A stretch of DNA of 64,000 bases, taken from assembly GCA_001487125.1 (NCBI GenBank), contig LN913012.1, forward strand, positions 415,366-479,365. Direction: 5' to 3'. Position 1 is the first letter of the stretch. Each line of letters begins with the position of its first letter. The position numbers were made by a program, and so were the translations under genes. The notes below the pieces were generated by a model. The model worked only from the letters and a program-made list of their open reading frames with translations. It did not search any database and was not told the DNA's origin. Shown here in pieces: positions 1 through 8,003 of this stretch. Source of the DNA: Gabonibacter massiliensis. GTDB lineage: Bacteria; Bacteroidota; Bacteroidia; Bacteroidales; Marinifilaceae.

Positions 1-522
1 TCGGCTTAGATGTTCGGATGTTATTCCTAAATAAGAGGCAATATGTCGTAATTGTACCCGTTGTAATATTTCAGGTTTTTCATGTAAAAGTTGCGAGTAG
101 CGATCTGATGCGGGTTGAGATAAAATGGAAATGAGATGGTGTTCTGTACGAACAAACTCTTTTTCGATCAACTGGCGTGCCCAGTTACACATTTCAATAT
201 CTGATTGATACAGCTTAGCTAACGAAATCAGATTTATTTTAAATAAAACGGAATCTTCTAATAGTTCCATTGTCTCGTATCCGCTTTTTCCGTCCACGTA
301 CCCGTTGGCAGACAGAATTATATCGTGTTCTTGCCCGAACCAGATCGTAATTTCTTTCCCGTCAGCTTCAATAAAAGCTCTTGCAATACCTTGTCGTATG
401 ATGTATATGTTGCGTTCTACCCTGTTGCTATTGAATAGGATATATCCTTTGGGGTGGAAAATCTCTTCTCCTATAAGCTTGAGCTTATCTTCTATAGCCT
501 TGGAAAATGAGTTTATGTTCAT
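1..522 (-). CDS. Crp/Fnr-family transcriptional regulator (3' part outside window)
   Basis: Reading the minus strand from the ATG at 522 gives an uninterrupted frame to the window edge (174 codons) beginning MNINSFSKAIEDKLK. The first two thirds look like a cyclic-nucleotide-binding-type beta-roll (RQGIARAFIEADGKEI and FGQEHDIILS). The last visible residues (QLRHIASYLGITSEHLSR) are the recognition-helix region of a Crp/Fnr winged HTH. Only the C-terminal tail is missing. It is divergent from the SMR exporter with a 109-bp gap, so it may control that gene; this is inference. Members of this family in Bacteroidota often sense stress or redox ligands, and nothing here identifies the signal. Confidence 0.8.
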   Translation of the reverse strand, partial: MNINSFSKAIEDKLKLIGEEIFHPKGYILFNSNRVERNIYIIRQGIARAFIEADGKEITIWFGQEHDIILSANGYVDGKSGYETMELLEDSVLFKINLISLAKLYQSDIEMCNWARQLIEKEFVRTEHHLISILSQPASDRYSQLLHEKPEILQRVQLRHIASYLGITSEHLSR

Positions 523-601
523 GTACGACCGTTTTGTATTGCAAATATAACTGTTTTATATTTAATTGATTTTTATCAATTCCTTTCCTCCGTTAATCCC
601 G

Positions 602-609
602 TAACTTTG
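602..609 (+). promoter_or_regulatory. -7 promoter element for the SMR gene
   Basis: TAACTTTG matches the Bacteroidota -7 consensus TAnnTTTG and lies 22 bases before the ATG. No good -33 TTTG is visible at the usual spacing. Confidence 0.5.
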
Positions 610-631
610 CTGAAATATTAATGGGTCGGAT

Positions 632-952
632 ATGGCATGGATGTTATTATTAGTAGCCGGACTATTAGAAATAGGATGGCCTTTGGGATTTAAATTAGCG
701 AGTACGTATGAAAAATATTTCTGTTTTTTCATCGCTTTCTCTGTTATTTCGATGGGAGCGAGCGGATTTTTTCTCTATCTGGCACAAAAGACAATTCCTA
801 TAGGTACTGCTTATGTGATCTGGACGGGGATTGGTGCTGTGGGGACCATCGTTATGGGGATCCTCTTTTTTCAGGATGCCGTAAATTTACTCAGGCTTCT
901 GTTTGTATCATTGATACTGATAGGGGTTATAGGATTAAAAACAGTGCATTGA
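632..952 (+). CDS. sugE: SMR-family exporter, guanidinium (Gdx/SugE) subtype
   Basis: A 106-residue protein with four predicted membrane helices, the usual SMR length. The first helix carries the essential glutamate (E13) with G10, W16 and K21 as in the Gdx/SugE subgroup. The segment IPIGTAYVIWTGIGAVG is typical of guanidinium exporters rather than of Qac drug pumps. It would act as a dual-topology dimer in the inner membrane, exchanging protons for guanidinium. No ykkC-type guanidine riboswitch is visible in the short upstream region. It is divergent from the Crp/Fnr gene and convergent with tpx. The Gdx assignment is by recalled motif and was not tested against a database. Confidence 0.85.
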   Translation: MAWMLLLVAGLLEIGWPLGFKLASTYEKYFCFFIAFSVISMGASGFFLYLAQKTIPIGTAYVIWTGIGAVGTIVMGILFFQDAVNLLRLLFVSLILIGVIGLKTVH

Positions 953-1007
953 TTATACATATGCTTCCGTTTGCTCGTTTTATTTTGTTTCGATATGTCG
1001 AAAATGA

Positions 1008-1056
1008 ATGCGGGACATGTGAATGATTCGCAGGTCCCGCATGTCAGTATTTTTTT
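1008..1056. terminator. Terminator hairpin between convergent SMR and tpx genes
   Basis: ATGCGGGAC (1008-1016) pairs with GTCCCGCAT (1034-1042), followed by a run of seven T at 1050-1056. It lies between the two convergent stop codons and could serve both strands, although the T-run favours the plus strand. Confidence 0.7.
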
Positions 1057-1062
1057 CGAAAT

Positions 1063-1563
1063 TTATTCTAAACTTGCCAATGCCTTATCGTAATTGGGTT
1101 CCTGAGCGATTTCGGGTACTAACTCTTCGTATATGATTTTTCCGTTTTCATCGATGATTACTACTGCGCGGGCTAAGAGACCGGCCAAAGGGCCATCGGT
1201 CATTTCAACTCCGTATTTGTCACCGAAGCAACAATTTCTGAATGCAGAAAGCGGAATAACCTTATCGATACCTTCCGTCGTGCAGAAACGGGCGTGAGCG
1301 AACGGAAGGTCTTTAGAAATCGCCAAAACAACGGTGTTGTTCATTTCGGCTGCCAATTTGTTAAAGGTGCGGACAGAGGTGGCGCATACGCTTGTATCCA
1401 AACTGGGGAATATATTCAATACGATCCGTTTGCCTTTTAAACTATCTGAAGAAAGTTCCGATAGATCCGTTTTAACCAATGAAAATTCAGGAGCGACCGT
1501 ACCTACTGCGGGTAGGTTTCCTTTCGTGTTGATACTGTGTCCTTGTAATGTTATTTTTGCCAT
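1063..1563 (-). CDS. tpx: Thiol peroxidase (atypical 2-Cys peroxiredoxin, Tpx)
   Basis: A 166-residue cytoplasmic peroxiredoxin of the usual Tpx length. It reduces hydrogen peroxide and alkyl peroxides using electrons from thioredoxin. The peroxidatic cysteine is C60 in NIFPSLDTSVCATS, the resolving cysteine is C94 in ARFCTTEG, and R132 matches the conserved active-site arginine. The start at 1563 is supported by a full promoter just upstream. The gene is monocistronic. Confidence 0.95.
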   Translation of the reverse strand: MAKITLQGHSINTKGNLPAVGTVAPEFSLVKTDLSELSSDSLKGKRIVLNIFPSLDTSVCATSVRTFNKLAAEMNNTVVLAISKDLPFAHARFCTTEGIDKVIPLSAFRNCCFGDKYGVEMTDGPLAGLLARAVVIIDENGKIIYEELVPEIAQEPNYDKALASLE

Positions 1564-1597
1564 TGTTTTTGATTTTAATATGTCATTAATATGTATT

Positions 1598-1629
1598 CAA
1601 ATGTACTGCTTTTATTTCTTTTTTGCAAA
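1598..1629 (-). promoter_or_regulatory. tpx promoter (-33/-7)
   Basis: On the minus strand TTTG (1629-1626), a 20-base spacer and TACATTTG (1605-1598) match the Bacteroidota TTTG-N19-21-TAnnTTTG promoter. The -7 box lies 34 bases before the tpx ATG. Confidence 0.8.
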
Positions 1630-1730
1630 ATCACAATTATTTCTAATATTACGTTTCGAACCATTAATAGGTTAGTAAATAAAGGATTATTTTGCATCTA
1701 TTATTTTTTATGAAAAAGCATTCGGCAAAA

Positions 1731-1761
1731 TTTGTATTTATCTTGAAAACCCCTATATTTG
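1731..1761 (+). promoter_or_regulatory. tRNA-Arg promoter (-33/-7)
   Basis: TTTG (1731-1734), a 19-base spacer and TATATTTG (1754-1761) match the Bacteroidota consensus. The tRNA starts 24 bases after the -7 box. Confidence 0.8.
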
Positions 1762-1785
1762 CACCGTCAAAATAGAAACGATAAC

Positions 1786-1859
1786 GGTTCGGTAGCTCAG
1801 CTGGATAGAGCAACGGCCTTCTAAGCCGTAGGTCTTGGGTTCGAATCCCAACCGGATCA
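1786..1859 (+). tRNA. tRNA-Arg (anticodon UCU)
   Basis: A 74-base cloverleaf can be folded by eye: a 7-bp acceptor stem with two G-U pairs, a D arm containing TAGCTCAGCTGGATAGAGCA, an anticodon loop CTTCTAA reading UCU (AGA codons), and a T arm TTGGG/TTCGAAT/CCCAA. The discriminator base is A and CCA is not encoded. A strong terminator follows, so the gene is transcribed alone. Confidence 0.95.
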
Positions 1860-1863
1860 CATT

Positions 1864-1912
1864 ATACGATCGACCCCTTGTAAACTTTTTGTTTACAAGG
1901 GGTCGATCGTAT
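1864..1912. terminator. Bidirectional terminator, 22-bp perfect stem
   Basis: A perfect inverted repeat, 1864-1885 with 1891-1912, around a five-T loop. It lies between tRNA-Arg and the convergent flavoprotein gene, four bases from that gene's stop codon, and probably ends both transcripts. Confidence 0.85.
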
Positions 1913-1916
1913 TGTT

Positions 1917-2531
1917 TTATCGTATAAAATTGGTCATTATCGCGGGTTCTTTTTTCGGTATCTCCTGTTTCCCGTTTTCAATACTTTTAAGTAGCCAGGC
2001 CATGTTATTTCCCAGTGTCCTCATGGTTTGCAGACCTTCCGCATCCAGGGAGGCTTCTCCGGGCAACATACCATGAACGCTATTCCAATATTGAGAAGAG
2101 ACTACAGGCATATTGTTTATAGTGAAGTATTTATTTAAACGGTCATAGGTGGCGCTTGCTCCTCCGCGACGGCAGACTGCGACGGAGGCAGAGGGTTTGT
2201 ATTGCAACAGATCGCCGCAAGAATAGAACAAGCGGTCTAATAGGGCGCATAAAGAACCGTTAGGGCCGGCATAGTAGGTTGGAGATCCGATAACGATTCC
2301 GTCTGCTTCTCCGAGTTTTGCCCTAATACTGTTATACAGTTCATCTTTGAATACACATCTGCCTAATTCCTTACATTTATTGCAGGCAATGCAACCTTGT
2401 ACGGCTTTGGTTCCGATGGAAACGATTTCCGTTTCGATGTCAGCCGCTTTTAAGGCGGAAGCGACCTCGGATAATGCGATAAAGGTATTCCCGCTCTTTT
2501 TTGGACTACCGTTAATCAATAATACTTTCAT
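1917..2531 (-). CDS. Flavodoxin-fold NAD(P)H reductase / iron-sulfur flavoprotein family
   Basis: A 204-residue protein beginning MKVLLINGSPKKSGNT, the phosphate-binding loop of NADPH-dependent FMN reductases. GSPTYYAGPNG (about 82-92) is the second FMN-contact loop. A cysteine cluster at about 47-58 (GCIACNKCKELGRC) is the signature of the iron-sulfur flavoprotein subgroup, which can bind a [4Fe-4S] cluster. It is likely a cytoplasmic redox protein reducing quinones, nitro compounds or an unidentified electron carrier. It is a single gene convergent with tRNA-Arg. The substrate cannot be assigned. Confidence 0.85.
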   Translation of the reverse strand: MKVLLINGSPKKSGNTFIALSEVASALKAADIETEIVSIGTKAVQGCIACNKCKELGRCVFKDELYNSIRAKLGEADGIVIGSPTYYAGPNGSLCALLDRLFYSCGDLLQYKPSASVAVCRRGGASATYDRLNKYFTINNMPVVSSQYWNSVHGMLPGEASLDAEGLQTMRTLGNNMAWLLKSIENGKQEIPKKEPAIMTNFIR

Positions 2532-2913
2532 GTTATTTCTATATTTTGTTTTTTGTTTCTTATTACGCTAATTGATACCTGTTGGTTCCTTGTCTTTTGT
2601 TGTAAAGATAGAGTGTGGCAGGTAATATTACAAGTACGATTTACTTTTATATGCTTACCTGCTTATTGAGGCTCTCTTTTTACGGGTATAAGATAACTTT
2701 TTCTGTATGGAAGTGGATGGAAATATTTCAAAATATTGGACAATCGGAGAAAACCCTTACCTTTGCATCCGATATAAAACCAAAGAGAGTTTTGTAATCC
2801 TCATCGGAGGGCATAATAGAATGCCGGATAAGGTGACTGGGTAAAACCAATCGACTTATCCGGTATTTTTATGTGCTCCGGGCGGGTAGACAGTAACTAT
2901 AGCCAATAGAAGT
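2532..2913. other. Divergent intergenic region with the MATE-gene leader
   Basis: The 382-bp gap between the flavoprotein gene and the MATE gene. The left part shows nothing clear. The right part holds a TACCTTTG -7 box (2758-2765) with an upstream TTGG (2736-2739), then a leader of about 140 nt with three hairpins (see the separate leader entry). A 60-codon open frame at 2615-2797 has no recognisable features and I do not regard it as a gene. Confidence 0.6.
2775..2913 (+). promoter_or_regulatory. Structured 5' leader of the MATE gene (possible attenuator)
   Basis: After the -7 box at 2758-2765 the transcript could form three successive hairpins: CCTC/GAGG (2799-2815 region), GGCAT/ATGCC (about 2809-2824), and CCGGATAAG (2823-2831) with CTTATCCGG (2854-2862), the last followed by a T-run. 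The last hairpin resembles an intrinsic terminator upstream of the coding region. I do not recognise a known riboswitch class in it. Regulation by attenuation is inference. Confidence 0.4.
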
Positions 2914-4260
2914 ATGGAAAGAGATGCTATGAATTTGGAGACATTGAAAATTTCGACATTATTCGGCAGGTTGTTTATACCCACCTTATTGGGGATGCTC
3001 AGTATGTCGGCGGTTACTGTTGCAGATGGAATTTTTGTTGGGCAAGGCGTGGGGAGTGACGGAATCGCTGCTGTCAATATTTGTATACCTATGTTGATGC
3101 TTTTTACGGGGGTAGGTCTTATGGCAGGGGTCGGAAGTTCGGTTGTTGCTTCCATTCATTTGTCGAAAGGCAAAGTGAAGGCAGCCCGTTTGAATGTAAC
3201 TCAAGCCCTGTTATTCGTAACGATCGCTACCTTGGTGCCTTCCGTGCTGATCCTGATTTTTCCGCGACAAACAGCTTATTTGCTCGGTTCGTCCGACCAT
3301 TTGCTGCCGATGGTGACGGATTATTTGTTATGGTTCGTCCCGTCGTTGGTTTTTCAAATGTGGATAGCTGTTTCTTTGTTTGTTATCCGGCTGGACGGAG
3401 CTCCTGAATTAGCCATGTGGTGTAGTGTCATCTCGGCTTTGGTTAATGTCGTTTTGGACTGGTTATTCATCTTTCCTTTGGGATGGGGAGTAATGGGAGC
3501 CGCTTTTGCCACGGCAATAAGCATCACGGTAGGCGGTCTTATAGCGGTCTTTTATCTACTGTTTTTTGCACGTCATTTACGGTTATATCCTGTCAAACGA
3601 AGTCGTAAAAGTTTACGGCTCTCTTTGCGGAACATCGGTTATCAATGCCGTATCGGTTTTTCCTCTTTATTGGGAGAAGCAACCTTGGCAATGCTTATGT
3701 TTACGGGGAATCAGGTGTTTATGCATTATTTGGGGGACGATGGAGTAGGGGCATTCGGCATTGCCTGTTATTATGCTCCTTTCGTGTTTATGGTTGGTAA
3801 TGCTATTGCCCAATCGGCGCAACCTATCATCAGTTATAATTTTGGTATGGGGAATGTGGGACGGGTTGTATTGGCCGGGAAAATTTCTCTTGTCACGGCG
3901 GTTGTCTGTGGCTTGATAGTTATGTGCGTGTTTATATTTTACCCGCACGTGTTGGTCGGATTTTTTCTTAATTCCGATAATGCGGCTGCCCGTATTGCCA
4001 TGGAAGGGTTTCCGTATTTCGCCATGGGGTTTATATGTTTTATTGTCAATTTGGCTTCGATCGGTTATTATCAGAGTCTCGAGAGAGTGAAACCCGCAAC
4101 CTTGTTCGCTTTGTTACGCGGTTTTGTATTTCTTGTCCTGAGTTTTATATTTTTGCCGGAGTGGATGGGTATTGTCGGAATCTGGTTATCTATGCCGTTG
4201 TCGGAGGCGTTAACGACTGTTATTATTATAGGGTATTACTTGTTTCGTAAACCTGATTGA
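2914..4260 (+). CDS. MATE-family multidrug/sodium-coupled exporter
   Basis: A 448-residue integral membrane protein with about 12 predicted helices, the normal MATE size. The two-lobed repeat is visible: LFIPTLLGMLSMSAVTVADGIFVGQGVG near the N-terminus and a related LLGEATLAMLMFTGNQVFMHYLGDDGVGAFGIA in the second half. It would export organic cations or drugs from the cytoplasm using a sodium or proton gradient. An alternative ATG five codons downstream (2929) is also possible. It is convergent with the small membrane protein at 4299. The substrate is unknown. Confidence 0.9.
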   Translation: MERDAMNLETLKISTLFGRLFIPTLLGMLSMSAVTVADGIFVGQGVGSDGIAAVNICIPMLMLFTGVGLMAGVGSSVVASIHLSKGKVKAARLNVTQALLFVTIATLVPSVLILIFPRQTAYLLGSSDHLLPMVTDYLLWFVPSLVFQMWIAVSLFVIRLDGAPELAMWCSVISALVNVVLDWLFIFPLGWGVMGAAFATAISITVGGLIAVFYLLFFARHLRLYPVKRSRKSLRLSLRNIGYQCRIGFSSLLGEATLAMLMFTGNQVFMHYLGDDGVGAFGIACYYAPFVFMVGNAIAQSAQPIISYNFGMGNVGRVVLAGKISLVTAVVCGLIVMCVFIFYPHVLVGFFLNSDNAAARIAMEGFPYFAMGFICFIVNLASIGYYQSLERVKPATLFALLRGFVFLVLSFIFLPEWMGIVGIWLSMPLSEALTTVIIIGYYLFRKPD

Positions 4261-4298
4261 ATGGATCGTTTGTAAGGAATAGACTTAACGTGGATGTA

Positions 4299-4529
4299 TT
4301 ATTTTTTGGGTAAATATCTTCTGGAGATTTGATTTGCCCAACTGACAGCCAGTATATAAGCGATGCCTGTCCCGACGATAAATTCGATAATGAATAAAAA
4401 AAGGTATGACCAGGATAGTTTCATTTCTCCGTATTCATTCCACAGGAGTAATATACACATCATCGGTAGCGTATATTGGAAAAATATTTGCCGGGTGAGT
4501 TTCTGCGGTATTTTGTTTTTCTTTTTCAT
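4299..4529 (-). CDS. Small two-helix membrane protein, unknown function
   Basis: A 76-residue protein with a basic N-terminus (MKKKNKIPQK), two hydrophobic segments (about 16-34 and 41-65) and a basic tail (RRYLPKK). It begins 41 bases after the hybrid sensor kinase gene on the same strand, so the two are probably co-transcribed. It could be a membrane partner of the kinase, but no family is recognised. A real gene is favoured by its position, start codon and transmembrane layout. Confidence 0.55.
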   Translation of the reverse strand: MKKKNKIPQKLTRQIFFQYTLPMMCILLLWNEYGEMKLSWSYLFLFIIEFIVGTGIAYILAVSWANQISRRYLPKK

Positions 4530-4570
4530 TCAGTTCGTTTTAGGATACGGTGTTAAAAAATATCGGGTAT

Positions 4571-7500
4571 CTATAAAAATATGATTCTCTCCTGTAAAAT
4601 GCTTGTTAATTGTGATTTCAACTGTTTGGCATTAATCGGTTTTGCCATATAGCCGTCGAAACCGTTCGACATGATCTTTTGTTCGTCGGAAGCGTAAGCA
4701 AAAGCGGTTACCGCAATGATCGGAACTTGTGTGGATAATTTACGGATTTCGCGTGTCGCATCGTAACCGTTCATTTCAGGCATGTTAATGTCCATGAGTA
4801 TGATGTTAGGATGGTGTTTTTTGAATAGTTCCACTGCTTCTTTGCCGTTCCAAGCATGGACGATATGGTATTCGGAGCGGAGGATCGATTCGAAAAGCTT
4901 GTAATTGCTCGGATCATCCTCCGCAACCATGATTGTCAATTTACTCTTTTCTATTTTTACAGGCTCTACTGTTTGTTCCTGTTTCTTATTTATCGTTACC
5001 GGATGGTAGGGAACGGTAAACCAAAACTTGGAGCCTTTTCCTTCTTCCGATTCAACACCGATAGTCCCTCCCATATGCTGAACGATGACCTGACAAATGG
5101 ACAGTCCGAGTCCCGTTCCCTGGGCAAAGGTGTTGAGTTTTACGAAACGGTCGAATATTTTTTCTTTTTGTTCCTTGGCGATTCCGCAGCCCGTGTCCGA
5201 TACATAAAAATAGAGAAACTTATCCTGAATTTCGTAGCCGAATCGAATACTTCCCGCAGTGGTAAATTTGATGGCATTTGCGAGTAAATTCGTCAATACT
5301 TGGGTGAGCCTGTTTTTTTCCGTGTTGATTTCACACGCGGGCAATCCCGGCTCGAACTGCAATTTAACGGCTTCCGGGTTTATTTTGGAAAATTGAGTTT
5401 GTTCCAAGGTGCCCATGAGTTTGTTTAACTCGATATCCGAATAGATAAAATCTAATGTCCCGGCCTCGATCTTGGAAAGATCGAGAATGTCACTGATCAG
5501 TTGCAGTAACAGTTCATTGTTGTTTTCTATGATATTGACGTATTCCTGTTTCTCCTTTTCTTCTTCAAGGGTTGCCAATATACCGGAAAAACCGACGATA
5601 GCATTCAGAGGTGTACGGATTTCGTGGCTCATGTTTGCCAGAAATGCAGACTTCAGACGATTGGATTCTTCGGCCCGGTCTTTTGCGGATATCAGCTCTT
5701 GCTCCATTTTTTTGCGTTCTGTGATCACGAGTGAAGAGCCTACTAATGTTAAGGGTGCTCCTTTTTCATCCCTGGAATCCACGGTCGCTTGTGCTTCGAC
5801 CCAGTCGATTCGATGCCCGTTATGGTCGGAAGTTACCACCCGGTACTCTTCTTTGATCTTGTCAATTTTCCCTTCAATCAGAGATTGATAGGTTTTTTTG
5901 ACTCTTTCGCGGTCTTCTTTAATGATTTTGGAAAAATATTGAGAATCCGGTACGGATAGATGATCTTCGTTGATATTATGCTTTACGTTGCTTAACTCTA
6001 TGGGACGATTCACATCGCAGAGTATGGTTTTTTTACGTAGGTTCCATTTCCATGGAACGATATTGGCTACTTCCAAAGCCATTGCCAGCTTATGGTTCGT
6101 TGATCTGATTTTTTCTTGAGCCTGATGGAGTTCCGTGCTGTCCAGGCAAAAAATATCGATGGTATCCGGCTTGTTGGAGTAACTTATAACCACGTCATAG
6201 AAAATGCCGATTCCCTCGAAATAATAGGGGAACGTGATGGTTCTTCTTTCTGTTATCGCTATTTTAAAGAACGGTATAAACGTGGCGAGGGACTCGGGGA
6301 ACAGTTCGCTGACTTTTTTGCCGATAATGCTTTTTTTATCTCCGAAACTTTTTTCGAAAAATCGATTTACTTCAACAAAGACGGAATCGACCGGGTTGTT
6401 TTCCTCGTCTAAAATGATCTTCTCTTTCATGTAAAGAATTGGCATGTTATTGAAGAGATTCAGATAATCGGAGGCGTATTCGATCTCTTTTTGCTGCATC
6501 TCTTTTAATCTGTTCAGTACGATAATACGACCTTGTTGGATTAAAAACAATAAAATAATAACGAGGAATACGATTATTCCGATCAGGAGGTATTTGTATT
6601 GTTCCCAGAAAGTTACCGGTTTGTTATAGAACACGCTGTCGGGAGGACAAATGTCGGGAGATATGCCTTTCAGGAGTAACGTGTTGTAATTGAACGTAGG
6701 GGCTGCTTTTACCGGGTAATAAAAGGGAATGTCTTTCGGTTGTGTACCCGTTAGGACTTCGGATATCGTTTTTATCAATTTGTTTTCAAAATCAGTGTCG
6801 TCATACATATACCCTCCGATCATTCCCCCGTGTTTCATGAAGGCGTTTCTCAAAGTAAAAATGGGAACGGAGGAGTTGGATATGATTTGAAAGGAGTTAA
6901 TCATTAAGAGAGTTCTTCTGTTAAATTGCTGAGCATGGAACCAGGAAGAAAATAAGACTCCCGTGGTCGCTTTGTCTACCAGTTTTAAGGTGTCGAGAAG
7001 TTGATTTATGCTTGTTTCTTCGGCATATATGGTTTTGTATTCTACGCGGGGATAATGTTTTTTTAATATTTCGGATATTTCCCATTGAATTTGTTGATTG
7101 ACATACCTTTTGTCCATGAGAATCAATAGCTTCTGCATATCTGGAAGCATTTCATTCATTAAATCAATATTTTCTTTGGGATATAGTCTTGAATAGAGTA
7201 ACGTGAGGTTATATTCGCCGGCTAATGAGGCGAGAGAAACTCTGTCTTCGGGTTTAATGATGGTCTTGTTCAAATAATTTTCCGGTGTTCCAAGGTAGTC
7301 CTGTTCCGCACAAACGATAAGGGGGATATCTCTCCATCTATTTCGGATTTCGTCTTTCAGGAGTAAAGCAAAATTCCCTACCACGACTAAAAGTTTGGGA
7401 CGTTTTTCCGAATATTCGGAAAAAAGAAATTCTGTAAATTCGTTTAATTCTTCCTGCTTGTTGACAACAAACATATTCATATGTTCGATGTATATATCCA

Positions 7501-7726
7501 ACTTTTGATTCTTGGATGCCATTTGTATGATGGGATCAATGATAGAGGAACTCCATGGGGTCGTTTCCGTGTAACTGTTAATAATCAGAATATAATCGTT
7601 TTTGGATGGAGCGTTTTTTTGAGCAAAAGAAGTAGAGATATGCATACAAAGTATGAAAATGCAGAAAAACGGTTTATTTATAAATACGCTCCGTAAAATA
7701 GAATTGATTTTAGACATACCACACAC
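4571..7726 (-). CDS. Hybrid sensor histidine kinase with periplasmic binding-protein-like sensor
   Basis: A 1051-residue protein. A signal segment (about 1-35) precedes a periplasmic region (about 40-370) resembling ABC substrate-binding-type sensor folds. One membrane helix follows (about 378-398), then two PAS-like regions (about 415-545 and 555-680). HisKA has phospho-acceptor H701 in NMSHEIRTPLNA, the HATPase has N817 and the DTGCGIA and GTGLGL motifs, and a C-terminal receiver domain has phospho-acceptor D979 in ILMDINMPEMNG. No separate response regulator or HTH is encoded next to it, so output must pass through a phosphotransfer partner elsewhere. A second start three codons in (MSKINS) would leave a better signal peptide. 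It is upstream of the small membrane protein gene. Confidence 0.92.
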   Translation of the reverse strand: MCGMSKINSILRSVFINKPFFCIFILCMHISTSFAQKNAPSKNDYILIINSYTETTPWSSSIIDPIIQMASKNQKLDIYIEHMNMFVVNKQEELNEFTEFLFSEYSEKRPKLLVVVGNFALLLKDEIRNRWRDIPLIVCAEQDYLGTPENYLNKTIIKPEDRVSLASLAGEYNLTLLYSRLYPKENIDLMNEMLPDMQKLLILMDKRYVNQQIQWEISEILKKHYPRVEYKTIYAEETSINQLLDTLKLVDKATTGVLFSSWFHAQQFNRRTLLMINSFQIISNSSVPIFTLRNAFMKHGGMIGGYMYDDTDFENKLIKTISEVLTGTQPKDIPFYYPVKAAPTFNYNTLLLKGISPDICPPDSVFYNKPVTFWEQYKYLLIGIIVFLVIILLFLIQQGRIIVLNRLKEMQQKEIEYASDYLNLFNNMPILYMKEKIILDEENNPVDSVFVEVNRFFEKSFGDKKSIIGKKVSELFPESLATFIPFFKIAITERRTITFPYYFEGIGIFYDVVISYSNKPDTIDIFCLDSTELHQAQEKIRSTNHKLAMALEVANIVPWKWNLRKKTILCDVNRPIELSNVKHNINEDHLSVPDSQYFSKIIKEDRERVKKTYQSLIEGKIDKIKEEYRVVTSDHNGHRIDWVEAQATVDSRDEKGAPLTLVGSSLVITERKKMEQELISAKDRAEESNRLKSAFLANMSHEIRTPLNAIVGFSGILATLEEEKEKQEYVNIIENNNELLLQLISDILDLSKIEAGTLDFIYSDIELNKLMGTLEQTQFSKINPEAVKLQFEPGLPACEINTEKNRLTQVLTNLLANAIKFTTAGSIRFGYEIQDKFLYFYVSDTGCGIAKEQKEKIFDRFVKLNTFAQGTGLGLSICQVIVQHMGGTIGVESEEGKGSKFWFTVPYHPVTINKKQEQTVEPVKIEKSKLTIMVAEDDPSNYKLFESILRSEYHIVHAWNGKEAVELFKKHHPNIILMDINMPEMNGYDATREIRKLSTQVPIIAVTAFAYASDEQKIMSNGFDGYMAKPINAKQLKSQLTSILQERIIFL

Positions 7727-7950
7727 AAATAAATAAGTATTGATTTTGTAGTTTTATAACACAAAAATACTGATTTATATTGAAAAAGAAACTATTTAAT
7801 TAATTTGTTATCTATTTTTAAACTCTCTTTTCAATGGGGATGAGTATGAGGTGTAAATAATTGTTTTATAGATAGATGTATTTCGTGTGATTTGTTTTTA
7901 TATTTTTAGAATATTCTTGTAAAACTACCCGTTACCCGTCTCTTTTTTTA

Positions 7951-7958
7951 TAATTTTG
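7951..7958 (+). promoter_or_regulatory. -7 promoter element for the MFS gene
   Basis: TAATTTTG matches TAnnTTTG, 45 bases before the ATG at 8004, within the 277-bp divergent gap between the hybrid kinase and the MFS gene. No clear -33 element is seen. The rest of the gap is AT-rich without other structure. Confidence 0.45.
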
Positions 7959-8003
7959 TAGATAAAAATGTTGAAGATATTGGTTTGTAATTAAAGGGTT
8001 TTT

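Noticed and set aside
305..550. Plus-strand frame at the left edge
   Set aside because: It is the antisense shadow of the Crp/Fnr gene, whose minus-strand translation is clearly coding.
602..631. ykkC-type guanidine riboswitch before the SMR gene
   Set aside because: Only 22 bases separate the -7 element and the ATG, too short for any riboswitch.
2615..2797. 60-codon frame before the MATE gene
   Set aside because: No recognisable features, and it overlaps the MATE promoter and leader.
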